Shown in pieces: positions 1-10,577 of a DNA stretch of 64,000 bases. Position 1 is the first letter of the stretch; each line of letters opens with the position of its first letter. The position numbers and the translations under genes were made by a program. This DNA is from Tubiluchus corallicola. Lineage: Eukaryota; Priapulida; Priapulimorpha; Priapulimorphida; Tubiluchidae. The DNA is taken from the NCBI GenBank assembly GCA_030141605.1, contig JAQGDQ010000002.1, positions 2,891,001-2,955,000 on the forward strand. The letters run 5' to 3'. The notes under the pieces are model-generated. The model was given only the letters and a program-made list of their open reading frames with translations. It was not told where the DNA came from and did no database searches.

Positions 1-404
1 TGTGATTGACTGTAGCAAAAAACGTAAACAAGTTAAAAATGCAAGCAATGCCAACTAATTATTATGGATAATTATTGCTAATAAACGATAATGCCTTCTC
101 CCTGAATGAAAAGTTCTGCTGAAAAGAAGCAAAACTTTTACAGCTACGAAAACAATGTAGTTAAATTCATTGTTGTTCTGTTCTTCATCGTTATGTTTTA
201 TTTTGTTAACAGAATAAAAGTGGCTATTTATAATAATTATAGTTGTCTTTGTGAATTAATGTTGTTTCTGTACAATATATAATTTTTGTTATAGTTATTC
301 AGTAATATGCGTTTCAATAAATATCACTATTTCTTTCTGTTGATTAGTATTGTTGTTATTATTATTGTTTTTTCTTTTTACAGTAACTGATGCTTAAAGA
401 CAAG
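1..404. other. AT-rich non-coding DNA
   Basis: There is no open frame of note and no recognisable repeat. The sequence is AT-rich with short T and A runs. Confidence 0.5.
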
Positions 405-905
405 AAAACCCTTTACTTACATAAAGCTAGTAAAATTCGTCTTGAATTTTTGTATCAGCTATATACTGCCTTGTTTCGCACAGAGCTTGTAGTAGCCCTA
501 CAGCAACACTGTACAATACTTGTAAATTTAAACTCCCGCGCTGATTGATCGTTAGGCGCAGCCATTTTAAAGTCGACTGAAACAAGTTTAAATAAAATTG
601 CGTTAACTTAAGTTTGAAAAAAACAATTAGAATATTCGTAGCGTCCTTTTTATTGACTAAGCAAAGATGTAATTTAGAAATTTTAATATGTTTTTTTTTG
701 GTGAGTCTTAGTGGTGCACACTGGGAAAGTGAGACATTTACCAGATGGCACGAACATTTTAAATTACTAAAAAAATTGTTCTAGTCACAAGTCTTTTAAG
801 CAGGTAAGCGTAATGTTAAGTAATATAACTTTGTGTGGAAAGTTTTTCGGGACATAGTTTAAAATTGCCTTTCCTTACTCTTATTGCTACGAGCTATGTA
901 CGTTA
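405..905 (+). repeat. Dispersed repeat REP-A, copy 1
   Basis: This segment is recognisably similar along about 450 bp to 48925-49375 and 60320-60855, all in the same orientation. Shared anchors are GCCATTTTAA, a TTTTTGGTGA block, GCGTAATGTTAAGTAATATA (identical in copies 1 and 2) and an AACTTTGTRTGGRAAGTT block followed by a TTTAAAATT-type block. No coding capacity, terminal inverted repeats or poly(A) tail could be seen, so the class (SINE, LINE 3' end or non-autonomous DNA element) is open. Confidence 0.7.
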
Positions 906-1710
906 TGATGTTGTGTGAAAGTGATCATTATACACAAGAGTGTTCACTAATGTACATATAGGGTTTACTTTAAAATGTCTATAATTTTAAAAAAATATTT
1001 TTTATGAAGACAAATAAATAGATAAATCTCTAGAATTTAATGCAGGGTAAATAACTAAATGTTGAAGCTTTTTCATTTGAAACATCAAATAGCTTACCAG
1101 AGCAATGTCAGACTGAAGCCCGAGTTAACGTATAAATGACTCAAGCCTTCAAGGTTAAACTGCATGTAAAAATTACAGCCTGAGCACCTAAATCCAAGCA
1201 GGTTTGCCAGGTCGTAGGAACGGGAATAAACTAGTCAAAAATGTAATATTAGTATCATGAAATGTTAATTTTACACTTAAAAATGCCAACGGGAGTTTTG
1301 CAGCTCGGGTAGACGATATAACGATCGTCTACGGATTGGAACCATCAAAGGTATTCTATTTCCGCGACCTAACTGTTGGAAAGATACAAAAGGTGGTTAA
1401 AGGCTTGCATGCGACCACATGATCAAGTAAGTGTAAAAAACACGTCGAATGTATAATATGTTCGCATGTACCAAGGCAAAAGGGACTTCAGTAAATATTT
1501 TTGTTACACATTTGTCTTATTGACTTAATTAATTCCTTTATAATAACGACCTGATTTGGTACTTAATATTATGTCTCTGTGTTTTGTAGGTCTTTAAAAC
1601 TTCGAAGCTACTTCTCCTTAATTTTGGCTACTGAAAGTTTTAATTTCGTGCAAAAATTACTGCTACTCTACAAATTTTTTTGCATGAAAAAGCACAGTCA
1701 GTTTAATTAT
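906..1710. other. Non-coding DNA upstream of the THAP element
   Basis: No gene is visible. The only structure is a perfect 9-bp hairpin at 1309-1332 (arms GTAGACGAT and ATCGTCTAC, 6-nt loop). A short open frame at 1579-1806 runs into the inverted repeat of the next element and resembles nothing known. Confidence 0.4.
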
Positions 1711-1780
1711 CTGCAGGCAAGGACTACTATACTACAGGACGTGCACGCTGAAATCTCTGATTCGGCTAGCGGAGGCGATC
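1711..1780 (+). repeat. Left 70-bp inverted repeat of the THAP element
   Basis: It pairs with 3430-3499 at 69 of 70 positions by eye; the single difference is at 1717. Confidence 0.85.
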
Positions 1781-2107
1781 AATACTTGCATGAACGTAAT
1801 CTATAAATAGTGCGCTTTAGAGAGTAGTGATCTTGGAAATTAAAGAATGTGCGGATCGGTAGATAGCGAGTATTATTTTTCATTTAATTGGTTCTTTACA
1901 TTACGGGAGAAAAGTACCAATTGTCTATTTTATGTATCAAAGGAAATTAGTGTTCATTTTTACTTCTTAAATAGCGCACTACTTTAGGCGTAAGTGTGTT
2001 TTACCGGAAGTAGTGCTTTGTCATTGTTAATGTGTCTGCTTGTGTTTGTTTCTTTGTGGATTATTTTCAAAATTTCTGGTGGATTTTATACATCTGTGCT
2101 CAGCAGC

Positions 2108-3100
2108 ATGCCTAACAAGTGTGGTGTTGTTAAATGTAAAGGTAACTATGACACGGAGAACAAGTGTCGTGTGTTCAGACTGCCAAGAGATCATGTAGAA
2201 AAACAGAAATGGCTAAGTGTTCTTCTCCCACGCGAAGACTTTGTTGTTGATCCAACGAAATTTTTCATTTGCGAAAAGCATTGGCCATCGGATACTCATA
2301 TGGTCAAAATTCCAGGTGGTCACACCAGGCCAGTGGATCCACCCAGTATTTTCAACGTTCCAACATCATGCTTGCCCACTCCAAAGCCACCACCTCGCCC
2401 TCCAAAAACTGAGGACCAGCAGCTGAATTATTTCTTTAAAAAGGATAAAATAACTTCTCTCAATGAATTCACTCCTGAGAAAGACCTGCATAAGACGTAT
2501 CAGAACCTCATTATATCTCGCACACAAGACAAATTTGTGTGCATGTTCATGGAAGAGGACCACAGTCAATGTTATATGTCAATTATTGTTCACAATAAGC
2601 CTACCTTGTGTTCCCCTCTTACTCTGTATGCTTTGAGAAACGGGATCAGTGTGCCATTAAGTAAAATCCTTAGTCCGAACAATGGGCTGTCCTCTTACTC
2701 ACAATTTTTCGCGGTTGTGAATTCTGTTGTCAACCACATTCATCATGTTGATGATATTGTCAACAAAGTGACAAAGTCTCTTGAACTTGAACTAGCTCAA
2801 AATCGAGAACAATCTCCTAGTGTTAATGCTAAAGCCAAGAAGCTCAAATTTCTAACACGACAGCTTCGACTATTATGTGATAAGACTTTCGCAGTGTCTG
2901 ATTATTGCTTTGCAATAGAGTCATTTCCCCATTGCAATTACGAACAACTGCGTGACTTTTTAGTGTCACCCAGCAAAAGAAAGCTGCAGTCAGTTATTTC
3001 ATCGACAGATATTGACAAGGTGCTAGGTAAAACACCTTGGAGAAGGATCACCAGCAGAACTCAGCCCTTTACCAGACCTCCATTAAGAAGGCGCGACTAG
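2108..3100 (+). CDS. THAP-domain protein, transposon-associated
   Basis: The frame encodes a 330-residue protein with an N-terminal THAP zinc finger, a sequence-specific C2CH DNA-binding fold, so it probably acts on DNA in the nucleus. The zinc ligands are Cys5, Cys10, Cys55 and His58, with the conserved Pro26 and Trp35 and an AVPTIF-type box at 77-82 (DPPSIF). Residues about 120-310 form no domain I can name; lysine-rich stretches occur near 275 and 310, and the C-terminus is basic. The open frame extends upstream to 1994, with an ATG at 2030. ATG 2108 is preferred because THAP domains normally begin at the initiator Met (M-P-x-x-C), and the upstream codons would add an odd hydrophobic segment. 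The gene sits between 70-bp inverted repeats. No RNase H-like transposase region follows, so it may be an accessory or domesticated THAP gene. No intron is needed to read it. Confidence 0.8.
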   Translation: MPNKCGVVKCKGNYDTENKCRVFRLPRDHVEKQKWLSVLLPREDFVVDPTKFFICEKHWPSDTHMVKIPGGHTRPVDPPSIFNVPTSCLPTPKPPPRPPKTEDQQLNYFFKKDKITSLNEFTPEKDLHKTYQNLIISRTQDKFVCMFMEEDHSQCYMSIIVHNKPTLCSPLTLYALRNGISVPLSKILSPNNGLSSYSQFFAVVNSVVNHIHHVDDIVNKVTKSLELELAQNREQSPSVNAKAKKLKFLTRQLRLLCDKTFAVSDYCFAIESFPHCNYEQLRDFLVSPSKRKLQSVISSTDIDKVLGKTPWRRITSRTQPFTRPPLRRRD

Positions 3101-3429
3101 CCGACTAATTGTCGCAAACATCTCTGCAAAATGGTGAGTGCAATAATTTCATGTATTCTAATTTACACAGAGGAACCTATGAATGAGTTTATATAGTCCT
3201 GACAAAATGGTGCAGTCTGTTTATTCTCTATAGAAAGTGACAGGTAATCTTCGGGACACAATGAGTTGCAGATATGGTGTGTGTTTTTTTTGGGGGGGGG
3301 ATATCATAGGTACCACTGTTTTTAAATTACTAGATGAATGAGGAATATGTTCTATGTGTATTGTGGCATGCTATAGGTCACCATGGGGGGTAAATATGTC
3401 CAAATTATTAGCACTAAATGTTAAAAATA

Positions 3430-3499
3430 GATCGCCTCCGCTAGCCGAATCAGAGATTTCAGCGTGCACGTCCTGTAGTATAGTAGTCCTTGTCTGCAG
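3430..3499 (-). repeat. Right 70-bp inverted repeat of the THAP element
   Basis: This is the reverse complement of 1711-1780 with one mismatch. The strong identity suggests recent mobility or ongoing conversion between the arms. Confidence 0.85.
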
Positions 3500-4399
3500 G
3501 TTAAACATTAGTTGTGATGTTATTTACTAAAGGCAGTTGTTATTCAGCGTGAGCTAAATTCCCGAATATCCCTGAGCGTGCAACGCCGAAAAGGGAGGCA
3601 GAGCGATAGACCAATATGCTTGACGTCAACGGTGTCATCCGTTCACCAATGAGGTGATGCACATAATTTTGCTGGGAAATAATGTTTGATTGAAAAATCA
3701 TCCTATTACATGTATAAGTGCTTTAAATCAAGGAAAGCGTTTGCGTGAATTGATACCGCTGCAAAAAATGGACCAATTATTTGACTACACATTATCCGCG
3801 CCAAATATTCATCTTTGGATTATATATGTGCCTCGTTGAAGTTCCCTTGTTGCGTGACATGTAGATATTTTATATCTCCAAATCCTCACATTATGAGTAT
3901 TCAGCTGTCCTGACACATGAAATTTTGTCGTTATTTTATTAAAAGCCTGTAAAGAAGGTTAACACTGTGTCTTCGAACATTAATTTTGTTCTAGCATGCT
4001 AGTTTATCTTGGTTTACCATATGACTCAGGTGTTTGAAAGTTCGTACATTCTAAGAGTAAAATCGTAACTTTTGATGTATGACTTCAAAAACCATTTAAA
4101 GTGGTTGTAGCTGTAAATAGCTTTAAATTCATTCAGCGAGTTTTCTGCAATATATTGCACTATTGTGATGTCATAATATAAAAAACACCGTCCACTGGTG
4201 ATCAATAATGTGCGAACACTTAATATAGCCTTTGCTTTCTCCTCCTGAAATGGTGGTAATAATGTGTCAACATTTTATATAATCTTCGCTCACTGATCCA
4301 AGGTGAAGTGACGATAAAGAAACTTTGTAGGTGGGTGGACATAATCTGACTCCTCTCACCATTTGCAGTTGTGTTTGCCTTGCTGATTTATTTACATTT
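3500..4399. other. Non-coding DNA
   Basis: No gene or recognisable element is visible. A slightly GC-richer stretch near 3550-3650 contains a TGACGTCA-like core (TTGACGTCAA), which could be a CRE-type site, but there is nothing else to support a promoter. Confidence 0.3.
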
Positions 4400-4745
4400 A
4401 TTACATTCTTAGCTCATGTTAATCTATTTTTTTTACTTTTTTATTTTTTTACTTCTCTCACATTCATATTACATTTTTCATATCCTTTCATTTTTCATAC
4501 TCCTTTTCTTCTCATTCACCACCTTTCATTCTTGCACCTACGCTTTTCTTTCTATTTGCAATATTGGGCCTGACCTTTACAAGTTTTCTTTTTGGACAGC
4601 CCCAATAATCCATTATTGGGTTAATTGTAGTCAACTTTATTATTTACATGCTTGTTTCTTTTAACTTGGTATTTTATATTTTCACCATATTTATGTATTA
4701 TTTTGCCATGGCAAATGGAATAAAAATAACCCAAATAAACTAAAC
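4400..4745 (+). repeat. Possible LINE 3' tail
   Basis: The stretch is T-rich and low in complexity, then ends with a block containing ATGGCAAATGGAATAAAAAT followed by A-rich sequence. This is the usual look of a non-LTR retrotransposon 3' UTR and tail. No reverse-transcriptase remnant precedes it, so the call is tentative. The short hydrophobic open frames here come from the T-richness. Confidence 0.3.
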
Positions 4746-5461
4746 TGTGTTGTTAACAGATTACGTGTGCTTATAGATGCCAAGTACAATTTTCTCAAAA
4801 CTTTAGTGCACGTTGTTTGCCTCAGAATAAGTAAACGGCATTGTTTTGTGACATGAGCGACAAAATTCGCATGATGACCAACGATATGAATGGCTTTATA
4901 GAGTTATCTTAATTCACGAACAATTGAGTACTCAAAAAGTTGAAAGTCTACCCACCTGTACTACAGAATTCATGTAGATTTTACTAACCAGTTATTTTCA
5001 TAATAAATTTTTGAAACTGTAAAACTTTGTGGACACACTGTATATATAAAATAATATCAACTATCAGTATTGCCCGATTTCTTGGAGATTTCAGGAAAGC
5101 TGCAGCTAGCTTAGAAGCTCATAACTCAAACGGGTGATCGGGAAGAACACTAGAAATCAGTACAATACGGTAATCGTACAAAGTTTCAACTTTCACGGCA
5201 AGTTTTACAGAAACAAAGATGGAGGTTTGAGTTACATTCCTATTGATCAGTTTCGGTGCGAAAAAGGACGGTTCTCGATATATGCACATGTGAATTTTCG
5301 TTAGTAAGTAAAACTATTATACATATTTAAACACTCATGTCCCCTATTAAATCCTAACTCTCAGAGAAACACTAACTGCCTCTAAGCCTCGGGTTACTCC
5401 AGCAGTTTTACTTTTCTATTACTATTACTAGTATTAGTATTACTTATTAGTAATAGTATTA
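4746..5461. other. Non-coding DNA
   Basis: No gene is visible. A palindromic ATTACTA/TAGTAAT cluster at about 5418-5460 precedes the LINE remnant. Confidence 0.3.
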
Positions 5462-8400
5462 AACGAAAAAGTAAGTTATTCAAAACTCACAAGTTGTCTA
5501 ATAATCCGTGGAAAGTTAATTATTGCAAAAGATATTCAAATAAATTAAATCGAATTAAAGAAACTTCTAAAAAGCAATATCATTCTCAAATCATGCAAAC
5601 GTACAAAAATAATACGAAGATATCTGGTCTACAATTAACGATATCTGTAGTAATACTAATAACAAACATACTAGGAGTAGGACCTTTCCTAACAAAATAA
5701 TAAATAAAGGTATTGAACTTGTGGACCTACTTACCATGTGCCTTCAGCAATTTTTTGCATCTGTTGAGACAAAAATGCAGTAAAAGATCCCCCAGTATCT
5801 GCTCATTTTAGTTCATAGCTAGGCACTAAAAGTCCTAATTCTTTTTTATTGGCCCAATAACAGAGCCTGAATTAGTTTACTAATTAAAAAATTGGACGAA
5901 AGTAAGTCCTCAAAGGCATACCAATTTTTTATTATGAAATGGCCTCTGAAGTAGTGTTTACATAGGTAGCAAAAATCAAACTCTGGTACCCTCTTCCTTA
6001 TAACCATCAGGTACCTGAGTACCCAATTGCTAACATTCAGTGGCAGTGAAAAAATTGTAATAATTTATATTGACAAATAAAAACAGCCACTGGTCCATTT
6101 AACTAACTGTGCTGTTATGTTCACAACAAGCATTCATTTTTTACGCCCTGAAAGCCTTAACTCATGATCTGTGAGTTGCGAAAGTTAGTATTTTCCCACA
6201 CAAAGCATTTGACTGAGTTTATATCTGTCAGACCCTAATTACTTAATTGCGTGCTTTATCAATGTGTCAGCTACGTCACCCCTAAGTAATCCTGCACTGA
6301 GTACGATTAATACAGTGTAGGGATTAGGTGAATAAAATAATCTATATTATCCTTTTTGTGTGCTGTTAAATTTAGCAATCCATTTATTCTTATCTTTGTT
6401 AGTGGCCTGAAATAGGTTTTTAAAGGTTTATCAACAATTTCATATGGATAAGTAACCTCTTGGTAAAGAAATCATCATTTAGTTTTTGTAAGTTATCTGT
6501 ATGGCAAAAATGGCATCTGTATGGCAATGATCTGCCATCTCCCTACTGGCTCTTAGCCTCCCACACTGCCTAGGCAGGAGTTAATAGTCTTCTAGTAGAC
6601 TACCGTACTTACTGTAGAAGCACACTGCACACAGCAGGTGGCATTTAAATTTTCTCTAACAATGGATACCATATTATAAAATAATGTCTATATTTTCGTT
6701 GTTGGGTAAAAATATTGGGGTCGGGTAATAAACAACATAGGTGATTACTCGGGTACCTGGGTACCTGATGGAAATACTACTCTGAAATTCTTACAGCACT
6801 TCTTATATTTTTCTTCAATGAGTCCGTTGTTGATGGTACTTTGCCAAACATACTAAAATAGCCAAAATTATTCCTATTGATTAACCTGGATAAGTCATTT
6901 TTTATTTTATTTATTTAATCTTTAAGTAACCTCTCAAACTATAAGCCAATTTTTTTATTATCACCAATTACAAAATTTTTTTAAAAGTTTTTGTATACAC
7001 ATTTAGATAGTTTGTTAAGAAATGCTATGTGCTGACTATTAAGCAATTATCTTATTCAACTTCATTGGCAAAATATGAACTATGTGAAAGAATAAGGAAT
7101 GATCTAGACCAAAACTTACATATTTGTGGCAATTTTTTGAATCTATTGAAAACATTTGATACTACACAGCATAATATGTTGATTTATAAACTTGAATATT
7201 ATCGGATAAGAGCAACGTAAGAACACTGAATTTACTCAAGTCATATTTGGATTCCCGAAGTCACTATACTGTAATTGCAGATGTTTCATCCAATTTGGCC
7301 ACATGTGGGGTACCGCAAGGGTTGACCTTTGGGCCCTTACTATTTTTGCTATATGTCACTGACTTACTAGTATCTAATTTCAACACAATAATGTTTGCTA
7401 ATGACATAAATTTATTTGTAGCCAATAAAAGTATGAAAATTAGGAACAACCAGTAAACAAAGAAATACAAAAATGGACACATGGATGAAAGCTAATTTAT
7501 TATCAGTTAACTAAATTTATGCTCATTACCACAAAATACTCTAGATTAGACCGAACAAATATTCAATTGAAATAGGCAACAATAGCATTGAACAAACCGA
7601 TCATGCTCAATATTTAGGTATCCTTATTGACAATAAGTTATTATGGAAGTAGCGTACACTTCTCATTTCATATAAACTCAACAAAATTATGGGTATCATA
7701 AGTAAACTTTGGCATTATGTAGATACCCATACACATAAAACTGTGCTCTTGTTTATCCCCATCTGCAATACAATATTCTGGCTTGGAGAACTGCAACAAA
7801 CCAAACACTGCATCCAGTCATTACCGCAGAAAAAAAATTGTTAAGTTAATGAAATTTTTCTTGGTGCAAGCATATAATATCCTTTTACAAAAATCTACTT
7901 ATCCTCAAATTATATGACATTAAATTTTTTTACTGGAACTGGCAAAATTTGTATATAAGTTTAAATATCATTTGCTCCCCGAAATTTTCTCTTCCTGCTA
8001 TACGTATGCTGCTGATGTTCACAAGCGTAATACTCGATCTGCAAAAAGAGAAGCTTTATGCATCTGATACTTTTCAGGATGTAAATGTGGAATTCTGTTA
8101 CAGCAGAGCTCAATCAAGTTTTCTAAATAACTATTATTTAGACTCTTCTTTTCATAATCTCTGTACAACTATATTGTGTTATATTATCTCATCTATACCC
8201 ATTCAGCAGTCTCTGTTCATGTTTTTTAAATGTACGTCTCTTGATTTGTTATGGGAGATTTAGGGCACGGATTCTTGAATATTTTTGACTGAATGACTCC
8301 TGGATACTCGTGATATCAGTCAAGTACCACTGCAAGGTATGGCATGTATACAAAAATTATTACACAATATTCTGCTCACCATTCCTACATCATCAAATCC

Positions 8401-8710
8401 GCATTTTTCTTCGACTTTTTAAATTGTACTGCTTGATTATACTCTTTGCTTGCTTATTTTTGATTTTTGCTGACATAGTATTTATTTATATAAATATACC
8501 ATGTTTTATAACCATGACTACTTATTATTTATTTTGTTATTGGTTCGGTATGTATCATCATAATTTTCATTATGCTTTATTTTCCCTCTTGCTTTATATT
8601 GATTTTTTTGCATGGTTCTTTTATATTATCTCCGTAACTTTTTATAGCCAATTCTTACTAGTTTCTCCTGAAAATTCTTCCAAGCTCACTCGATTTTAAA
8701 AAATAAAAAA
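5462..8710 (+). mobile_element. Decayed non-LTR retrotransposon (LINE), interrupted
   Basis: The frame is broken, but LINE ORF2 landmarks appear in order. A lysine-rich linker between endonuclease and RT lies at 5494-5600 (SNKLNRIKETSKKQY). RT blocks follow at about 6820-6880 (NILK), 6930-6960 (SNYKPIFLLSPI) and 7130-7200 (a decayed form of the usual DLSKAFDTxxH block). The 7300-7350 segment reads GVPQG then FGPLLFLLYVTDL, and FANDINLF at 7390-7415 takes the place of the catalytic FADD box. C-terminal LINE-type segments run to about 8050, then an AT-rich 3' UTR to an A-rich end near 8710. The endonuclease is missing, so the copy is 5' truncated. Several stops and frameshifts, plus N for D in the FADD box, show it is dead. 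The style is CR1/jockey-like; the exact clade is not decided. Confidence 0.75.
5996..6772. mobile_element. Inverted-repeat element inserted in the LINE
   Basis: The LINE reading breaks near 5985 and resumes near 6775. The intervening ~770 bp is bounded by an imperfect 21-bp inverted repeat: CCATCAGGTACCTGAGTACC at 6004-6023, and the reverse complement of 6751-6771 with three differences. No transposase frame and no clear target duplication were found, so exact borders and superfamily are uncertain. Confidence 0.5.
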
Positions 8711-8814
8711 GATTCGACTTTTATTGCACAAGTGAACTAAAGGGTTTACAAAAATGTTGAAAAGGCGTCAATTTTGAAAAGTGCTCGAGGGAGCGGGAGC
8801 AAATGATACAATCC

Positions 8815-8817
<3 letters not shown>

Positions 8818-8852
<35 letters not shown>

Positions 8853-8896
8853 GAGGGAGGGAGGGAGAGAGAGAGGGGAAGAGGAGGGAGAGAGGA
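8818..8896. repeat. GA/GGGA microsatellite
   Basis: (AG)n runs into (GGGA)n-type sequence. The serine/leucine-rich open frame on the minus strand here is only the translated microsatellite. Confidence 0.95.
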
Positions 8897-9234
8897 TCTT
8901 TTTCGCTGAATAACTCATTGTTTTTATAAAGCTAGTTGACAAATGATATTTTGACATGATGTAAATAACTCTGCATGTGTAACTCCAAACAACTTTTTTG
9001 GCTAAATTTAACAGATTAATTTGCAAACGGCTGGCAAAGGTAAAGTATGAAATAGAAACTTATAACCACATAGTAATGCATGCAGTGGGACCTGACAAAA
9101 AGTGCACAATATGCAATAACCAATTAAGTAGGCTGCTTCAAAGCTATAAGTATTTAAGAGCAAGTAAATGATGAAAGTTCTTTCTTTTTTTAGAGTTTTC
9201 GTTACTTCTGTGTATTGCAATAAACTATCTTCGC

Positions 9235-9370
9235 TGGAATTGTATTATACTGTATTAAGATTTTTCCTTCCCAGTTACATTAAGTAAGTGTAATGCCAAA
9301 TAACATTGTTTTGTATGGAATGTTTTTTGCATATGTACTTTAAGGTTCTCCTTTCTTCCCCTTTAATCCG
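9235..9370 (+). repeat. REP-A fragment
   Basis: Resembles the 3' part of the REP-A copies: a GTAATGY block, then a TTGTATGGAA block, a GTACTTTAA block and a TCTTCCCCTTTAA-like end. It is more diverged than the three long copies. Confidence 0.45.
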
Positions 9371-9413
9371 TCTTGTTTGTACTTAAGTTACCTACATTTC
9401 TCCTCCTCAGTTT

Positions 9414-9650
9414 TTGTAGTAAAACTCTTTAGTTCTATTCCTGCTGGTAACTTTATTTTTAGCTTTTGTTGCAGTTATGATACACAACATTTCCTCAATT
9501 TCTCTAATGAAACTTTTTAGTTCTATTCTTACTGGTAATTTTATTTTTAATGTATCTTTTTTGTTGTAATTAAGATACACACCACTACTCTTTGCATTTT
9601 AACAATGAAACGCTTTAGTTCTTTTCCTACTAGTAACTTTTAAATGCATT
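9414..9650 (+). repeat. Three-unit diverged tandem repeat
   Basis: The motif TTTAGTTC followed by (T)TTTCYTRCTRGTAAY recurs at 9428, 9517 and 9614, giving periods of about 89 and 97 bp. The first two units also share a TTTATTTTTA block and a later GATACACA block. The function is unknown. Confidence 0.7.
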
Positions 9651-10270
9651 TAACCATCAATCTTTTTTGGAAATCGGCAGACCTGTGCAGATGGTAAGTT
9701 GCCAACTAATAAAATTTTGTGACTTCTTAAACCTTAAGGTATCCCAAGTCTAACTCAAAATTATGCTAAAATTACATGAGGAAAATTCAACTATTAAATT
9801 TTATATGTTTGTATCTGGCAGTTTTGTTTTCTTAGGTATCACTACTAAAGCTGTAACTCTTCGTGAAAACAAGTGTAACTTATATACTAGAACTAATAAT
9901 AAGTCTTGAACCAAGAGAAACTGCTTTAACCACAGTTTAGCGATTGTTATGGTATATGTTACAATTTATTATCCGCAACATCCAATGCAGAAAAATCTTC
10001 CTTTAAAACAGCAACATTACAGTTTTTCAACAAACAGTGCATTATTGGGTTTCATAAGGTCATTAATTATAAACTGGTTGCCTTGTGGTATGCACTAGGT
10101 AAAATCTGCCAAATTACATAACATCACATTACCCTTACATTAAATATGACAGGCATATTTATATACGACAAACGAAGGAGGATTTTTCTGTGGTAGATGT
10201 TGCAGAAAATAGGTTTGGTTTGCTCATAAGTGAAGCAACATTTCATAATTTTTTTTCAAATTAGCTGGCA

Positions 10271-10577
10271 ATTAACGAAATCATTAATTAGATTATAACT
10301 GTTAATGCGAGAATATTAATAAGTCACTGTAATTTATTTCACGACAACTATTACCCTTATGGGCAATGAGTAGAAGAAAAGAGATGCTGAAAAATTGTGA
10401 AGCAGTTGAGAGTTGAACCCGAGACCCTGAGATTAAAACTCTCATGCTGTACCACCTGAGCTACTAGTTCAACATGATAGAGCAGGTGCAAGGGTAATAA
10501 CTGTGAAATAAACCACAATGGTTTATGATTATACTGACATACACAGTAATAATCTAATTAACGATTTCATAAAATTG
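10271..10577. mobile_element. Small inverted-repeat element with a tRNA-like core
   Basis: The two ~90-bp arms are imperfect inverted copies. Left outer GAAATCATTAATTAGATTAT pairs with right outer TAATCTAATTAACGATTTC, and left inner CTATTACCCTT pairs with right inner AAGGGTAATA. A tRNA-like cloverleaf lies between the arms. There is no coding capacity. It looks like a MITE of about 300 bp. Exact ends and target duplication are not clear. Confidence 0.65.
10398..10470 (-). tRNA. tRNA-Lys(TTT)-like sequence, probably a pseudogene or SINE head
   Basis: Read on the minus strand, the 73 nt fold into a cloverleaf of standard dimensions. The acceptor stem GAACTAG/CTGCTTC pairs 6 of 7 and the D stem GCTC/CAGC pairs 3 of 4. 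The anticodon stem TGAGA/TCTCA pairs 5 of 5 with loop GTTTTAA (anticodon TTT). The variable loop has 5 nt and the T stem TCGGG/CTCAA pairs 4 of 5. The A-box (TAGCTCAGGTGG) and B-box (GGTTCAACTC) are nearly canonical. The stem mismatches and the position inside an inverted-repeat element argue against a functional tRNA. Confidence 0.5.

Larger units (their letters stand above)
1711..3499. mobile_element. Inverted-repeat element carrying a THAP gene
   Basis: A 70-bp sequence at 1711-1780, beginning CTGCAGGCAAGGACTACTAT, recurs as its reverse complement at 3430-3499 with one mismatch. The arms enclose the THAP open frame and its flanks. A second, shorter inverted pair lies inside the left flank (AGTGCGCT at 1809-1816 and AGCGCACT at 1973-1980). 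The layout is that of a DNA transposon of about 1.8 kb whose cargo is a THAP protein. THAP domains are the DNA-binding part of P-element-type transposases, but no transposase catalytic region is present. No matching direct duplication is visible right next to CTGCAG. The inverted similarity may continue outward with gaps (GTTTAA at 1701 against TTAAAC at 3502). Confidence 0.65.

Noticed and set aside
1994-2107. Upstream extension of the THAP frame with a hydrophobic segment
   Set aside because: It begins at GTG, or at ATG 2030, and would put a membrane-like segment ahead of a nuclear zinc finger that normally starts at its own Met. Taken as 5' untranslated sequence.
4331-4664. Phe/Leu-rich frames
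   Set aside because: They come from T-rich sequence of a probable LINE tail.
8721-9026. Serine/leucine-rich minus-strand frame
   Set aside because: It is a translation of the GA microsatellite.
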